Below, one piece after another: positions 38,766 to 50,323 of a stretch of 64,000 nucleotides of DNA; position 1 is the first letter of the stretch; each line of letters starts with the position of its first letter. The notes below the pieces were generated by a model. That model was not told the DNA's origin. It saw nothing but the letters and a program-made list of their open reading frames with translations, and did no database searches. The translations under genes and the position numbers were made by a program. The stretch is taken from assembly GCF_024298965.1 (NCBI RefSeq), contig NZ_CP085193.1, positions 4,030,001 through 4,094,000 on the forward strand. The letters run 5' to 3'. This stretch comes from Streptomyces rapamycinicus NRRL 5491 (GTDB taxonomy: Bacteria; Actinomycetota; Actinomycetes; Streptomycetales; Streptomycetaceae).

Positions 38766-40313
38766 ATGGCTTCCACCGCACCCCGCCCGGCCGACGGTCC
38801 GGCGGCAGGACCGGACCCGGACAGCACGGCGGCGCCCCCGGGCCGTCGTCGCCTGCGCATCGGCATCGGCGGCATGTCCATCGAGTCCAGTACCTTCTGC
38901 CCGCACCGCACGACCTACGACGACTTCCGGATCACCCGCGGCGCCGAGTTGCTGGACCGCTACACCTGGACGGCGCCCGACGGCGACCTCGCGGAGCGCG
39001 CCGAGTGGGTGCCCCTGCTCCACGCCGTCTCGCTCCCCGGCGGTCCGGTCGAGCGCGGGACCTACGACCGGATCAAGGACGAGCTGATCGAGCGGCTGCG
39101 GCGGGCCGGTCCGCTCGACGGGCTGGTCTACGACATCCACGGCGCGATGAGCGTCGTCGGCCTGGAGGACGCCGAGGGCGATCTCACCGAGGCCGTACGG
39201 GAGGCGATCGGGCCCGACGCGCTGATCTCCGCCGCCATGGACCTGCACGGCAATGTCTCCCGCCGCTTCGCCGGCCGGCTCGACCTGATCACCGCCCACC
39301 GGCTCGCCCCGCACGAGGACGCCTGGGAGACCCGCGAGCGCGCCGCCCGCAAGCTGGTGGAGCGCCTGGCCTCCGGCAGGGGCCGCCCGCATCTGGCCTG
39401 GGTGCAGATCCCGGTACTGCTGCCCGGGGAGCGCACCAGCACCCGCCTGGAGCCCGCCAAGTCGCTGTACGGGCGGCTGGCCGCCGTGGAGGCGATGGAC
39501 GGCGTCGTGGACGCGGCGATCTGGGTGGGCTACGCCTGGGCCGACGAACCGCGCTGCCGGGCGGCCGTCGTGGTGACCGGCGACGACCCCGTACTCGCCG
39601 TCGAGCAGGCCCGCTCCCTCGCCCGCGAGTACTGGGAGATGCGCCGCGACTTCGCCTTCGTCGGCCCCACCGGAGACGCCGACGAGTGCGTCACCGAGGC
39701 CGTCGCCTCCTCCGCCCGCCCCTTCCTGATCAGCGACTCCGGCGACAATCCCACCGCCGGGGGCGCCGGGGACCTCGCCTATATGCTCGGGCGGCTGCTG
39801 GCCAACGAGGACCTGGCCGCCGGCCGCGCCACCGCCCTGCACCCCGGGATCACCGACCCGGCGGCGGTCGCGGAGTGCTTCGCCGCCGGGCCGGGCGCGA
39901 CGGTCCGGCTGTCCGTCGGCGGCGGGATCAGCCGGGGGACGGCGGACCACGCCGCGCCCTGCGAACTGACCGGCGAGGTGGTCGCCCTGCGCCGGGACGA
40001 CCCGGTCGGCGGGGATCTCGCGGCGGTGCGCCACGGGGGCGTCACGGCGATCCTGGTCAGCCGCCGCAAGCCGTTCCACACCCTGGCCGACTTCGGCGAG
40101 CTGGACCCGCGCGGCTATGACCTCGTCGTCGTCAAGATCGGCTACCTGGAGCCCGAGCTGTACGACCTGGCGGCGGACTGGCGGCTCGCGCTCACCCCCG
40201 GCGGGGTCGACCAGGATCTGGCGCGCCTGGGCCATCGGCGCCTCGTGCGGCCGCTGTACCCCTTCGACGACGAGGGGTTCGAGGTGCCGCATCTGGAGCC
40301 GATGCTGCTCTAG
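38766..40313 (+). CDS. M81 family metallopeptidase, MlrC-like
   Basis: 515 residues from ATG 38766; the ribosome site is weak, and upstream in-frame codons reach 38478 inside the ROK gene. After a 25-residue Ala/Pro-rich start comes the DUF1485 domain (RIGIGGMSIESSTFCPHRTT, VYDIHGAMSVVGLEDAEGD, MDLHGNVSRR, THE-like ITAHRLAPHED) and then the MlrC C-terminal domain with DSGDNPTAGGAGD near residue 324. The His/Asp residues of these blocks bind a metal. MlrC of sphingomonads cleaves linearised microcystin; most members have unknown substrates. Position next to a peptide importer suggests hydrolysis of the imported compound. Confidence 0.85.
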   Translation: MASTAPRPADGPAAGPDPDSTAAPPGRRRLRIGIGGMSIESSTFCPHRTTYDDFRITRGAELLDRYTWTAPDGDLAERAEWVPLLHAVSLPGGPVERGTYDRIKDELIERLRRAGPLDGLVYDIHGAMSVVGLEDAEGDLTEAVREAIGPDALISAAMDLHGNVSRRFAGRLDLITAHRLAPHEDAWETRERAARKLVERLASGRGRPHLAWVQIPVLLPGERTSTRLEPAKSLYGRLAAVEAMDGVVDAAIWVGYAWADEPRCRAAVVVTGDDPVLAVEQARSLAREYWEMRRDFAFVGPTGDADECVTEAVASSARPFLISDSGDNPTAGGAGDLAYMLGRLLANEDLAAGRATALHPGITDPAAVAECFAAGPGATVRLSVGGGISRGTADHAAPCELTGEVVALRRDDPVGGDLAAVRHGGVTAILVSRRKPFHTLADFGELDPRGYDLVVVKIGYLEPELYDLAADWRLALTPGGVDQDLARLGHRRLVRPLYPFDDEGFEVPHLEPMLL

Positions 40314-40775
40314 GGGTGGCCGGTGGGTCGTGGCGCCTGCGGCGGGCTGCTCCCCTACCCGCCCCTTCCCGGCAGCATCGATATGCGGCTCCGCCGCGTG
40401 GGGGCTCCGCCCCAGACCCCGTGGCCGGACACCCCGGACATGTGCGGGCATCCGCCGCGTCGGCGTGCCGATGTCGAACCGCGACCAGCCCCGCCCCGCG
40501 AACGCCCTGGCCCCTGGCCCCTGGCCCCCGCCCACCGGCCACCGCGTCACAAGCGGCGCGTTCGGCGCCCTGACCGGATAGCTGATCGCGGCGGCGGCCG
40601 GCCCGCCGAACCCCCGGGGTCCAGGGGCGTAGCCCCTGGTAGCGGGAAGGGGCGGGGAGGGGGAATGAACCGCCGGGCACCCCGTAGGAGCGCGGAAGCG
40701 CATACGACGGCGGCGGGGTGCGTCCTCGCGCACCCCGCCGCCGTCAGGAACCGAAACGGACGAACGCCGAGCCGG
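40314..40775. other. Gene-free region with intergenic repeat fragments
   Basis: 462 bases between the M81 gene and gatB. It contains a copy of the GGGGCTCCGCCCCAGACCCC element (about 40409-40430) also found at about 60824-60842. A hairpin CCAGGGGC-GTA-GCCCCTGG lies at about 40621-40639. The segments CCGCCCCTTCCCGG (about 40358) and CGGGAAGGGGCGGG (about 40644) form a long-range inverted pair. No credible gene. Confidence 0.5.
40706..40745 (-). terminator. gatCAB operon terminator
   Basis: Perfect 17-bp stem beginning GACGGCGGCGGGGTGCG with a 6-base loop, 30 bases past the gatB stop. Confidence 0.8.
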
Positions 40776-42281
40776 TCAGCCCTCGACGCCCAGCTTCTCC
40801 AGGATCAGCTCGCGTACCCGCGCCGCGTCCGCCTGGCCGCGTGTGGCCTTCATGACCGCGCCGACCAGCGCACCCGCCGCCGCGACCTTGCCGCCGCGGA
40901 TCTTGTCGGCGATGGCCGCGTTGGCCGCGATCGCCTCGTCCACGGCCGTGCCCAGCGCGCCCTCGTCCGAGACGACCTTCAGCCCGCGCGCGGTGACGAC
41001 CTGGTCCGGGTCGCCCTCGCCCGCGAGGACGCCCTCGATGGTCTGGCGGGCCAGCTTGTCGTTGAGCGAACCCTCCTGGACCAGCGCGCACACCCGGGCG
41101 ACCTGGGCCGGGGTGATCGGCAGCGCCGCGAGCTCCACGCCGTCCTCGTTGGCACGGCGGGCCAGCTCGCCCATCCACCACTTACGGGCCTGGTCGGCCG
41201 GGGCGCCCTCGTCCATCGTGGCCGTGATCAGGTCGATCGCGCCCGCGTTGAGCACCGACTGCATCTCGTGCCGGGACAGGCCCCACTCCTCGCGCAGCCG
41301 GTTGCGGCGCACCCGCGGCAGCTCCGGAAGCCCGCCGCGCAGCTCCTCCACCCACGTCCGGGCGGGGGCGACCGGCACCAGGTCGGGCTCGGGGAAGTAG
41401 CGGTAGTCCTCGGCCTCCTCCTTGACCCGGCCGGAGGTCGTGGAGCCGTCCTCCTCGTGGAAGTGGCGGGTCTCCTGGATGATCGTGCCGCCGTCGTTCA
41501 GCACCGCGGCGTGGCGCTGGACCTCGAAGCGGACCGCGCGCTCGACCGACCGCAGCGAGTTGACGTTCTTGGTCTCGGAGCGGGTGCCGAACTTGTCGGC
41601 GCTCTGCGGGCGCAGCGACAGGTTCACATCGCAGCGCATCTGGCCCATCTCCATGCGCGCCTCGGAGACCCCGAGCGACTTGATGAGCTCGCGCAGTTCG
41701 GTCACATACGCCTTGGCGACCTCCGGGGCCTTCGCCCCGGCGCCGACGATCGGCTTGGTGACGATCTCGATCAGCGGGATCCCGGCCCGGTTGTAGTCCA
41801 GGAGGGAGTGCTGGGCGCCGTGGATGCGGCCGGTCGCGCCACCCACGTGGGTGGACTTGCCGGTGTCCTCCTCCATATGGGCGCGCTCGATCTCGACGCG
41901 GAAGACCTCCCCGTCGACGTCGACGTCCAGATAGCCGTTGAAGGCGATCGGCTCGTCGTACTGCGACGTCTGGAAGTTCTTCGGCATGTCCGGATAGAAG
42001 TAGTTCTTCCGGGCGAAGCGGCACCATTCGGCGATCTCGCAGTTGAGCGCGAGACCGATCTTGATGGCGGACTCGACGCCGGTCGCGTTGACCACCGGGA
42101 GCGAGCCGGGCAGGCCGAGGCAGGTGGGGCAGGTCTGCGTGTTGGGCTCGGCGCCCAGCGCCGTGGAGCACCCGCAGAACATCTTGGTCTTGGTGCCGAG
42201 CTCGACGTGCACCTCGAGCCCCATCACGGGGTCGTAGGTTGCGAGGGCGTCCTCGTACGACACCAGTTCAGTGACGGTCAC
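40776..42281 (-). CDS. gatB: Asp-tRNA(Asn)/Glu-tRNA(Gln) amidotransferase subunit B
   Basis: 501 residues from GTG 42281. GatB binds the misacylated tRNA and phosphorylates the attached Glu or Asp before amidation with ammonia from GatA. The N-terminal cradle domain begins [23 protein letters not shown], with the Zn-binding CGCS and CPTCLG motifs; the middle has PEPDLVPV, and the YqeY-like tail domain ends the protein. It is required in organisms lacking GlnRS. It is third in the gatC-gatA-orf-gatB operon, 15 bases after the small ORF. Confidence 0.96.
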   Translation of the reverse strand: MTVTELVSYEDALATYDPVMGLEVHVELGTKTKMFCGCSTALGAEPNTQTCPTCLGLPGSLPVVNATGVESAIKIGLALNCEIAEWCRFARKNYFYPDMPKNFQTSQYDEPIAFNGYLDVDVDGEVFRVEIERAHMEEDTGKSTHVGGATGRIHGAQHSLLDYNRAGIPLIEIVTKPIVGAGAKAPEVAKAYVTELRELIKSLGVSEARMEMGQMRCDVNLSLRPQSADKFGTRSETKNVNSLRSVERAVRFEVQRHAAVLNDGGTIIQETRHFHEEDGSTTSGRVKEEAEDYRYFPEPDLVPVAPARTWVEELRGGLPELPRVRRNRLREEWGLSRHEMQSVLNAGAIDLITATMDEGAPADQARKWWMGELARRANEDGVELAALPITPAQVARVCALVQEGSLNDKLARQTIEGVLAGEGDPDQVVTARGLKVVSDEGALGTAVDEAIAANAAIADKIRGGKVAAAGALVGAVMKATRGQADAARVRELILEKLGVEG

Positions 42282-42296
42282 GGAAAAACTAACCTC

Positions 42297-42536
42297 TCAG
42301 TCCGCGAGGACGTCGTCGTCGCCCATGCGCTTGAGCTCGCGGATGAGCAGGGCGACGCCGGTGACGATGGCGGCGGCCGAGACCACCGCGTCGGCCAGCT
42401 GCAGCTTGTCGTTCTCGAATCGGGCCTTCTTGGCCTGCTTCGCCACACTGACCGCGCCGAACAGCGAGGTCGCGATGGACAGGTAGGTGCCGGGCCTGGA
42501 CTTCTTGAAGCCCTTCGCCTTCTTGATCGCACTCAT
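42297..42536 (-). CDS. Small membrane protein inside the gat operon, 79 aa
   Basis: 79 residues from ATG 42536, with GGAGG 10 nt upstream. The start overlaps the gatA stop by 4 bases (ATGA), so it is translationally coupled to gatA. It has a basic N-terminus ([13 protein letters not shown]), two hydrophobic stretches ([16 protein letters not shown] and [15 protein letters not shown]) and an acidic end. From memory an equivalent ORF sits between gatA and gatB in S. coelicolor (SCO5500), which supports it as real and conserved. Function unknown. Confidence 0.8.
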   Translation of the reverse strand: MSAIKKAKGFKKSRPGTYLSIATSLFGAVSVAKQAKKARFENDKLQLADAVVSAAAIVTGVALLIRELKRMGDDDVLAD

Positions 42537-44035
42537 AGTGACGGTGCCTCCTCGATCAGCGGGTGGCCCCACTTGCCGATGAGCGCGGCCTCGACCGCGG
42601 CACCGACCTTGTAGAGCCGGTCGTCGGCCATGGCGGGGGCGATGATCTGCAGTCCGACCGGCAGACCGTCCTCCGGTGCCAGACCGCAGGGCAGTGACAT
42701 GGCCGCGTTCCCCGCGAGGTTGGTGGGAATCGTGCACAGGTCGGCCAGATACATCGCCATCGGGTCGTCGGCGCGCTCGCCGATCGGGAAGGCGGTGGTC
42801 GGGGTGGTCGGCGAGATCAGCACGTCGACCCGCTCGAACGCCTTCTCGAAGTCGCGCTTGATCAGCGTACGGACCTTCTGCGCGGAGCCGTAGTACGCGT
42901 CGTAGTAGCCGGAGCTGAGCGCGTAGGTGCCGAGCATGATCCGGCGCTTGACCTCGGCGCCGAAGCCCTCCGCGCGGGTGAGCGCGGTGACGTCCTCGGC
43001 GGACTTGGTGCCGTCGTCGCCCACCCGCAGGCCGTAGCGCATGGCGTCGAAGCGGGCCAGGTTGGACGAGCACTCGGACGGCGCGATCAGGTAGTACGCG
43101 GCCAGCGCCTTGTCGAAGGACGGGCAGGAGATCTCCTCGATCTCGGCGCCCAGCTCCCGCAGCAGCTCCACCGACTCGTTGAAACGCTGCATGACTCCGG
43201 CCTGGTAGCCCTCGCCCGCGAACTCCTTGACGACGCCGATCCGCATGCCCCGCACGCTTCCGTTGCGGGCGGCCTCGACGACGGCCGGGACCGGCTCGTC
43301 GATGGAGGTCGAGTCCATCGGGTCGTGCCCGGCGATGACCTCGTGCAGCAGCGCCGCGTCCAGCACGGTGCGGGCGCAGGGCCCGCCCTGGTCGAGGGAG
43401 GACGAGAACGCCACCATGCCGTACCGGGAGACCCCGCCGTACGTCGGCTTGACCCCGACCGTGCCGGTGACGGCGGCGGGCTGGCGGATCGAGCCGCCGG
43501 TGTCGGTGCCGATGGCCAGCGGGGCCTGGAAGGAGGCCAGCGAGGCGGAGGAGCCGCCGCCGGAGCCGCCGGGGACCCGGGTGAGGTCCCAGGGGTTGCC
43601 GGTGGGGCCGAAGGCGCTGTTCTCGGTCGAGGACCCCATGGCGAACTCGTCCATGTTGGTCTTGCCGAGGACGATCACGTCCGCGTCCCGCAGCCGCTGG
43701 GTGACGGTCGCGTCGTACGGCGGGACCCACCCGTCGAGGATCTTGGAACCGACCGTGGTCGGGATCCCCTTGGTGGTGAAGATGTCCTTGAGCGCGAGCG
43801 GAACACCGGCCAGCGGGCCCAGCTCCTCGCCGCGCTCCCGCTTCGCGTCGACGGCGCGCGCCTGGGCGAGCGCCCCCTCACGGTCCACGTACAGGAAGGC
43901 GTGCACCTTCTCGTCGACGGCCTCGATACGGGCCAGGTGCGCCTCGGTCACCTCGACGGCGGTGACCTCGCCGGAGGCGATCCTGGCGGCGATCTCGGCC
44001 GCGGTGAGCCTGGTCAGGTCGGTCACGGTGGTCAC
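42533..44035 (-). CDS. gatA: Asp-tRNA(Asn)/Glu-tRNA(Gln) amidotransferase subunit A
   Basis: 500 residues from GTG 44035, overlapping gatC by 4 bases; a GTG 9 bases on has better ribosome-site spacing. It is the glutaminase subunit of the amidase-signature family with the Ser-cisSer-Lys triad: Lys in VPLALKDIF, Ser residues in [11 protein letters not shown] and [12 protein letters not shown]. It releases ammonia from glutamine and channels it to GatB. The ending [16 protein letters not shown] is typical of the family. Confidence 0.97.
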   Translation of the reverse strand: MTTVTDLTRLTAAEIAARIASGEVTAVEVTEAHLARIEAVDEKVHAFLYVDREGALAQARAVDAKRERGEELGPLAGVPLALKDIFTTKGIPTTVGSKILDGWVPPYDATVTQRLRDADVIVLGKTNMDEFAMGSSTENSAFGPTGNPWDLTRVPGGSGGGSSASLASFQAPLAIGTDTGGSIRQPAAVTGTVGVKPTYGGVSRYGMVAFSSSLDQGGPCARTVLDAALLHEVIAGHDPMDSTSIDEPVPAVVEAARNGSVRGMRIGVVKEFAGEGYQAGVMQRFNESVELLRELGAEIEEISCPSFDKALAAYYLIAPSECSSNLARFDAMRYGLRVGDDGTKSAEDVTALTRAEGFGAEVKRRIMLGTYALSSGYYDAYYGSAQKVRTLIKRDFEKAFERVDVLISPTTPTTAFPIGERADDPMAMYLADLCTIPTNLAGNAAMSLPCGLAPEDGLPVGLQIIAPAMADDRLYKVGAAVEAALIGKWGHPLIEEAPSL

Positions 44036-44328
44036 TCCTCCCCCAGGATCTGCGGCACCTTGAAACGCTGCTGCTCCTGGGCCGGGGCGCAGGCCAGCGC
44101 CTGCTGCGGGGTCAGGGATGGACGGACCTCGTCCGGGCGCATGACGTTGGTCAGCGGCAGCGGGTGAGAGGTCGGCGGAACGTCTTGGTCGGCGACCTCG
44201 GAGACGCGGGCGACCGCGCCGATGATGTCGTCGAGCTGTCCGGCGAAGTGGTCTAGCTCTTCGGCCTTCAGCTCCAGACGCGCCAGCCGGGCGAGGTGGG
44301 CGACCTCCTCGCGCGTGATGCCAGGCAT
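44032..44328 (-). CDS. gatC: Asp-tRNA(Asn)/Glu-tRNA(Gln) amidotransferase subunit C
   Basis: 98 residues from ATG 44328, with GAGG 8 nt upstream. The longer frame to 44493 is unlikely because GatC is always about 95-100 residues. It begins [20 protein letters not shown], the family hallmark, and ends with the GatA-wrapping segment [19 protein letters not shown]. It stabilises the GatA-GatB complex and starts the operon. Confidence 0.95.
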   Translation of the reverse strand: MPGITREEVAHLARLARLELKAEELDHFAGQLDDIIGAVARVSEVADQDVPPTSHPLPLTNVMRPDEVRPSLTPQQALACAPAQEQQRFKVPQILGEE

Positions 44329-44445
44329 GCAGCGATCCTCTGGGTGAGTGTGGAGTGTTTCGGCCCCAATCCTATGGCGCTCCCCGCACCCGGCGCGAAA
44401 GGCTTTGGCGCAACGCGTTGTGGGCGATCGTTCCGCGAGGGGGCA

Positions 44446-44491
44446 CCTCCCAGCGGTAGCTGGGGGAGGAACGGGTGGGCACAACCCACCC
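44446..44491 (-). terminator. Double hairpin after the RmdB-like gene
   Basis: CCTCCCAGC / GCTGGGGGAGG (44446-44469, two-base bulge) and GGGTGGG / CCCACCC (44473-44491). The first resembles a hairpin repeated in many Streptomyces genomes. They lie 54-99 bases past the stop at 44545. Confidence 0.6.
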
Positions 44492-44544
44492 ACCGGCCCG
44501 CACCCGCCGACGAAACGCCAAGGGGCAGCACCGGCGCCGAACCC

Positions 44545-46653
44545 CTACGTCACCGGCTGATCCGCGTCCTCGTCCGCGGGAGTGGCTTCCTTACTCGACG
44601 GCTCCGCCGTCTCGCGGTGCCAGCCGCTCTCACCCCGCGCCCGCAGCCACGCCGTCATCTCCTCCGGCGGCATCGCCGCGGCCACCAGCCAGCCCTGGAC
44701 CGCGTCGCAGCCCAGATCCCGCAGCCGCTCCCAGGTCTCGTCGTCCTCGACCCCCTCCGCGACCACGAGCAGGCCCAGCGAGTGGGCGAGGTCGACCGTA
44801 CAGCGGACGATCTCCGCGTCCTCGTTGTCCACCGCCAGCCGGGCCACGAAGGAACGGTCGATCTTGAGCTCGCTCACCGGCAGCCGCCGCAGATGGACCA
44901 GCGACGAATACCCCGTCCCGAAGTCGTCCAGCGACATCTTCACCCCATGACCGGTGAGCCCGGCCAGGGTGTCGGCGGCCCGCTGCGGGTCCTCCAGCAG
45001 GACGTGCTCGGTTATCTCCAGCTGCAGGGCGCCCGCCGGGACCCCGTGCCGGGCCAGCCGCCCGGCGACCGCGCCCGCGAAGCCGGGGGTGTGGACATCG
45101 CGCGGCGAGACATTGACGGCGACGGGCACCTCGAGGCCGTCGGCGCGCCACCGCGCGACCTGGCCCAGCGCCGTCTCCAGGACGTACTCGGTCAGCCGGG
45201 GCATCAGACCGGAGCTCTCGGCCATGGAGATGAACTCGTCCGGCGGCACCTTCCCCCGGTCCGGGTGCACCCAGCGCACCAGGGCCTCCAGGCCCGCCAC
45301 ATGGCCGTCGAAGCCGACCTTGGGCTGGTAGTGCAGCTCGACGTCGCCCGCGTCCAGGGCGCGCCGCAGATCGCCGAGCAGACCGAGCCGGTCGGGGGTG
45401 TTGCCGTCCCGTCGCGCCTCGTACAGCTCGACTCCGCTGCGGTCCCGCTTGGCCTGGTACATCGCGACATCGGCACGGCGCAGCAGCCCCTCGGCGTCCA
45501 GCGCGTGGTCGGGGTAGACGGCGACGCCCGCGCTGGCCTCGAGCACCAGGGTCAGCCCGTCCAGGTCGAGCGGGGAGCCGAGGTCGCCGACGAGGACGCG
45601 GGCGCTGCGCTGGGCGCTGGTGAGCGAGTCGGTGGTGGGCAGCAGCACGGCGAACTCGTCGCCGCCGAGCCGGGCCACCTCCGCCCCGCGCGGCAGGGCG
45701 AGCCGCAGCCGCTCGGCGATCTGGAGCAGCAGCCGGTCACCGGCCAGATGGCCCAGGGTGTCGTTGACCGAACGGAAGCGGTCGAGGTCCAGCAGCACCA
45801 GCGCGGTGCGGGTGCCGGCCCGCTCGGCCTCGTCCAGCGCGGTCCAGGTGCGCTCCAGCAGCCACTGGCGGTTGGGCAGCCCGGTGAGCGGGTCGCGCAG
45901 CTGCTCCTCGGCGCGGACCCGGGCGATCCACAGCGTGGAGTCCAGGGCGACCAGCGGCACCGCGAACAGCGGGAGCAGCAGCGGGGTGTCCCCGGCGACG
46001 ACCACGATGAGGGGGGCGATGCCGAGGAGCGCGATGCCGACGAGGGCCTGCCGGAAGAGGGCGGTGCGGGCGACGGTGGGCAGTCCGGCGCCGGGCGGGG
46101 CGAGGGAGCACCACAGCAGGGCGCGGGTCACCGCGAGATAGACGAAGGCGGCCAGGGCCGTCTGGGGGATGGCGGACACCTGCCAGGTGTCGGTGCGCCA
46201 GGGGTGTTCGACGGAGGGGGTGGTGCCGAAGGCGGCGAGGGTGAGGGCGGCCGCACCCACCCCGAGGATGTCGACCGCGCCGTGCAGGGCGGCCTGCCGC
46301 CATCGGTGCCGGCGGGCGGCGCCGACCAGGACGACCACGGCGAGGCTGACCAGCACGGCCGGAATCCAGCCGTACAGCAGCAGCGCCGCCAGGGTTAACG
46401 CGGCCCCGGAGCCGGTGCCGCCCCACCAGCGGTCACGGCCGAGGGCGACCAGATGGCCGACGATGATTCCGGTGAGCACGGCGAGCGACCAGCCCACGGT
46501 TCCGTCGGGAAAGAGCGCATTGCCCGCGTCGAGCACTCGGAACACTCCGATACCGAGTGCGAAAGCCGCCATGGCGACCGCAGCGGCCGGCAGCGCGGGC
46601 AGCACGGCCCGGCGCAGCCGCGACGCCGGGGCGGCGCTTTCGGTCGGTTTCAT
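44545..46653 (-). CDS. rmdB: Membrane GGDEF-EAL c-di-GMP enzyme, RmdB-like
   Basis: 702 residues from ATG 46653, with GAGG 7 nt upstream. The N-terminal third has about eight membrane helices and no PAS domain. The GGDEF domain (LGGDEF near residue 331) and the EAL domain both have intact signatures: EALVRW near 457, LEITEHVL, DDFGTGYSSL, LKIDRSFVA and AEGVEDDE. It can therefore hydrolyse c-di-GMP and perhaps make it. By its position next to ligA it matches SCO5495 (RmdB), a phosphodiesterase that affects development in Streptomyces. This contrasts with the degenerate EAL domain of the protein at 17978-21040. Confidence 0.88.
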   Translation of the reverse strand: MKPTESAAPASRLRRAVLPALPAAAVAMAAFALGIGVFRVLDAGNALFPDGTVGWSLAVLTGIIVGHLVALGRDRWWGGTGSGAALTLAALLLYGWIPAVLVSLAVVVLVGAARRHRWRQAALHGAVDILGVGAAALTLAAFGTTPSVEHPWRTDTWQVSAIPQTALAAFVYLAVTRALLWCSLAPPGAGLPTVARTALFRQALVGIALLGIAPLIVVVAGDTPLLLPLFAVPLVALDSTLWIARVRAEEQLRDPLTGLPNRQWLLERTWTALDEAERAGTRTALVLLDLDRFRSVNDTLGHLAGDRLLLQIAERLRLALPRGAEVARLGGDEFAVLLPTTDSLTSAQRSARVLVGDLGSPLDLDGLTLVLEASAGVAVYPDHALDAEGLLRRADVAMYQAKRDRSGVELYEARRDGNTPDRLGLLGDLRRALDAGDVELHYQPKVGFDGHVAGLEALVRWVHPDRGKVPPDEFISMAESSGLMPRLTEYVLETALGQVARWRADGLEVPVAVNVSPRDVHTPGFAGAVAGRLARHGVPAGALQLEITEHVLLEDPQRAADTLAGLTGHGVKMSLDDFGTGYSSLVHLRRLPVSELKIDRSFVARLAVDNEDAEIVRCTVDLAHSLGLLVVAEGVEDDETWERLRDLGCDAVQGWLVAAAMPPEEMTAWLRARGESGWHRETAEPSSKEATPADEDADQPVT

Positions 46654-46901
46654 ACCCGTCCCTCTCACAGCCGGCGGTGCCAGCGCCACGGCGGGCGCAC
46701 ACCTCAACAGTAGGCGGCAGAAGGGGAAGACGGGCGGCGATCGGCGACGGTTCCCCGAATGCCGCCCGACGATCCATGACCTTCTGCTATGCGCTGTAAG
46801 GGTGATGCCCGCCGGCTGTACCCGGGAAGTGCTCCCAGTCGTAATCCGGCCAGGTTTGGACCCATTGAGCGGACAAGATGGCCGGAGTACTGCGCCGGAT
46901 G

Positions 46902-46933
46902 GGTGGAGCGGCTACTCCAACCGCCGCTCCACC
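46902..46933 (-). terminator. ligA terminator
   Basis: Arms GGTGGAGCGG / CCGCTCCACC with a 12-base loop, 12 bases past the ligA stop. The remaining 248 bases to the RmdB-like start (46654-46901) hold no gene; TACTGT on the minus strand near 46710 is a weak -10 candidate. Confidence 0.65.
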
Positions 46934-46944
46934 GGCCGTCCGTG

Positions 46945-49182
<2,238 letters not shown>

Positions 49183-50202
49183 TTACTCAGGGTTGTCCGC
49201 GAGCGATCTCGCCGCCCGGACGCAGTGGGCCAGCGCGGCACGGGCGTACCCGGGCGAGGCGCCCGCGAGCCCGCACGACGGGGTGACCACCACCGACTCC
49301 GCGAGAGTCGCCGGTGCCAGCCCCAGCCTGCGCCACAGCGTCCTGACACCCCCGACGCTACCGGCAGGGTCCGACAATGCCGTGTCGGTGCCGGGTACCG
49401 CGCCGATGAGGAGTGCCGTACCGCCTTCCACGGCTTCCCCGATCGCCTCCTCCTCACCCTCCGTGAGCAGTGACAGATCGAAGGAGATCCCCGCGACCCC
49501 CGCGCGCCGCAGCAGCCCGAACGGCACGGCCGGCGCGCACGAATGCACCACCACCGGCCCGTCGGCCGCCTCCACCAGGGTCCGCAGCGCGCCCTCGACC
49601 ACGCCCCGGTCCACGGCGGCGTGGGTGCGGTAGCCGCTCGCCGTACGGACGCTCCCGCGCAGCACCGACGTCAGCGACGGCTCGTCGAGCTGGAGCACCA
49701 CCTCGGCGCCCGGCACCCGGCGGCGCACCTCCGCCAGATGGGCGCGCACGCCCTCGGCGAGCGAGGCCGTGAGGTCCCGGCAGGCGCCCGGGTCGCTCAG
49801 CGCGGCCTCACCGCCGCGCAGTTCGAGGGCGGCGGCCAGGGTCCAGGGCCCCACGGCCGACACCTTGAGCGCGCCCTGGTGCCCCTGGGTGAACTCCTCC
49901 AGCGCGTCCAGGTCCTCGCCCAGCCAGGAGCGGGCCCGCCGGGTGTCCCGGCCCGGCCGGTCGCTGATCCGCCAGCCGCTGGGCTCGACATGCGCGTACA
50001 GCTCGGCCAGCATCCCGGCGGTGCGCCCGATCATGTCCGCGCCGGGACCGCGCGCGGGCAGCTCCGGAAGGTACGGCAGGGCCTCCAGCGAGCCGGTGAC
50101 GGTCTTCGCGGCCTCCCGCGCGTCGCCGCCCGGCATCGATCCGACGCCGCTGGCGGCACCGGGGGGCCATGGGTGGTGGGTGTTGGTGCTCTTGTCGCTC
50201 AC
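49183..50202 (-). CDS. Cobalamin-independent methionine synthase-like protein (MetE C-terminal type)
   Basis: 339 residues from GTG 50202. The frame extends to 50271 through repeat-encoded residues, so the later start is preferred. It resembles the C-terminal catalytic half of MetE: GSMPG start block, VVLQLDEPSLT, and zinc-type ligands in VVHSCAP and VTPSCGLAG. It lacks the N-terminal half and could transfer a methyl group from an unusual folate or corrinoid donor; such short forms are common in actinobacteria. No Shine-Dalgarno precedes it; TACCCT ends 7 nt before the GTG, hinting at leaderless translation. It is 15 bases upstream of ligA on the same strand. Confidence 0.82.
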   Translation of the reverse strand: MSDKSTNTHHPWPPGAASGVGSMPGGDAREAAKTVTGSLEALPYLPELPARGPGADMIGRTAGMLAELYAHVEPSGWRISDRPGRDTRRARSWLGEDLDALEEFTQGHQGALKVSAVGPWTLAAALELRGGEAALSDPGACRDLTASLAEGVRAHLAEVRRRVPGAEVVLQLDEPSLTSVLRGSVRTASGYRTHAAVDRGVVEGALRTLVEAADGPVVVHSCAPAVPFGLLRRAGVAGISFDLSLLTEGEEEAIGEAVEGGTALLIGAVPGTDTALSDPAGSVGGVRTLWRRLGLAPATLAESVVVTPSCGLAGASPGYARAALAHCVRAARSLADNPE

Positions 50203-50226
50203 CCGCGAAAGGGTAAGCGGTCCGCT

Positions 50227-50259
50227 GGGGTGCCCCGAGATTCCGGGGTGCCCCGAGAT
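50227..50259. repeat. 15-bp direct repeat, two copies
   Basis: GGGGTGCCCCGAGAT at 50227-50241 and again at 50245-50259. Each copy contains the short inverted repeat GGGGTGCCCC. It lies just upstream of the methionine-synthase-like gene. Confidence 0.6.
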
Positions 50260-50323
50260 GCAGTCGGTCATCCGCGGCGCCGTTGTGGCTGAGCGCGCCG
50301 TTCCCCGCGCCCCTTCGGGGCGC

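Noticed and set aside
44446..44491. Hairpin pair after the RmdB-like gene considered as a small RNA or riboswitch
   Set aside because: Short GC stems directly past a stop codon with no conserved riboswitch core; simplest reading is a terminator.
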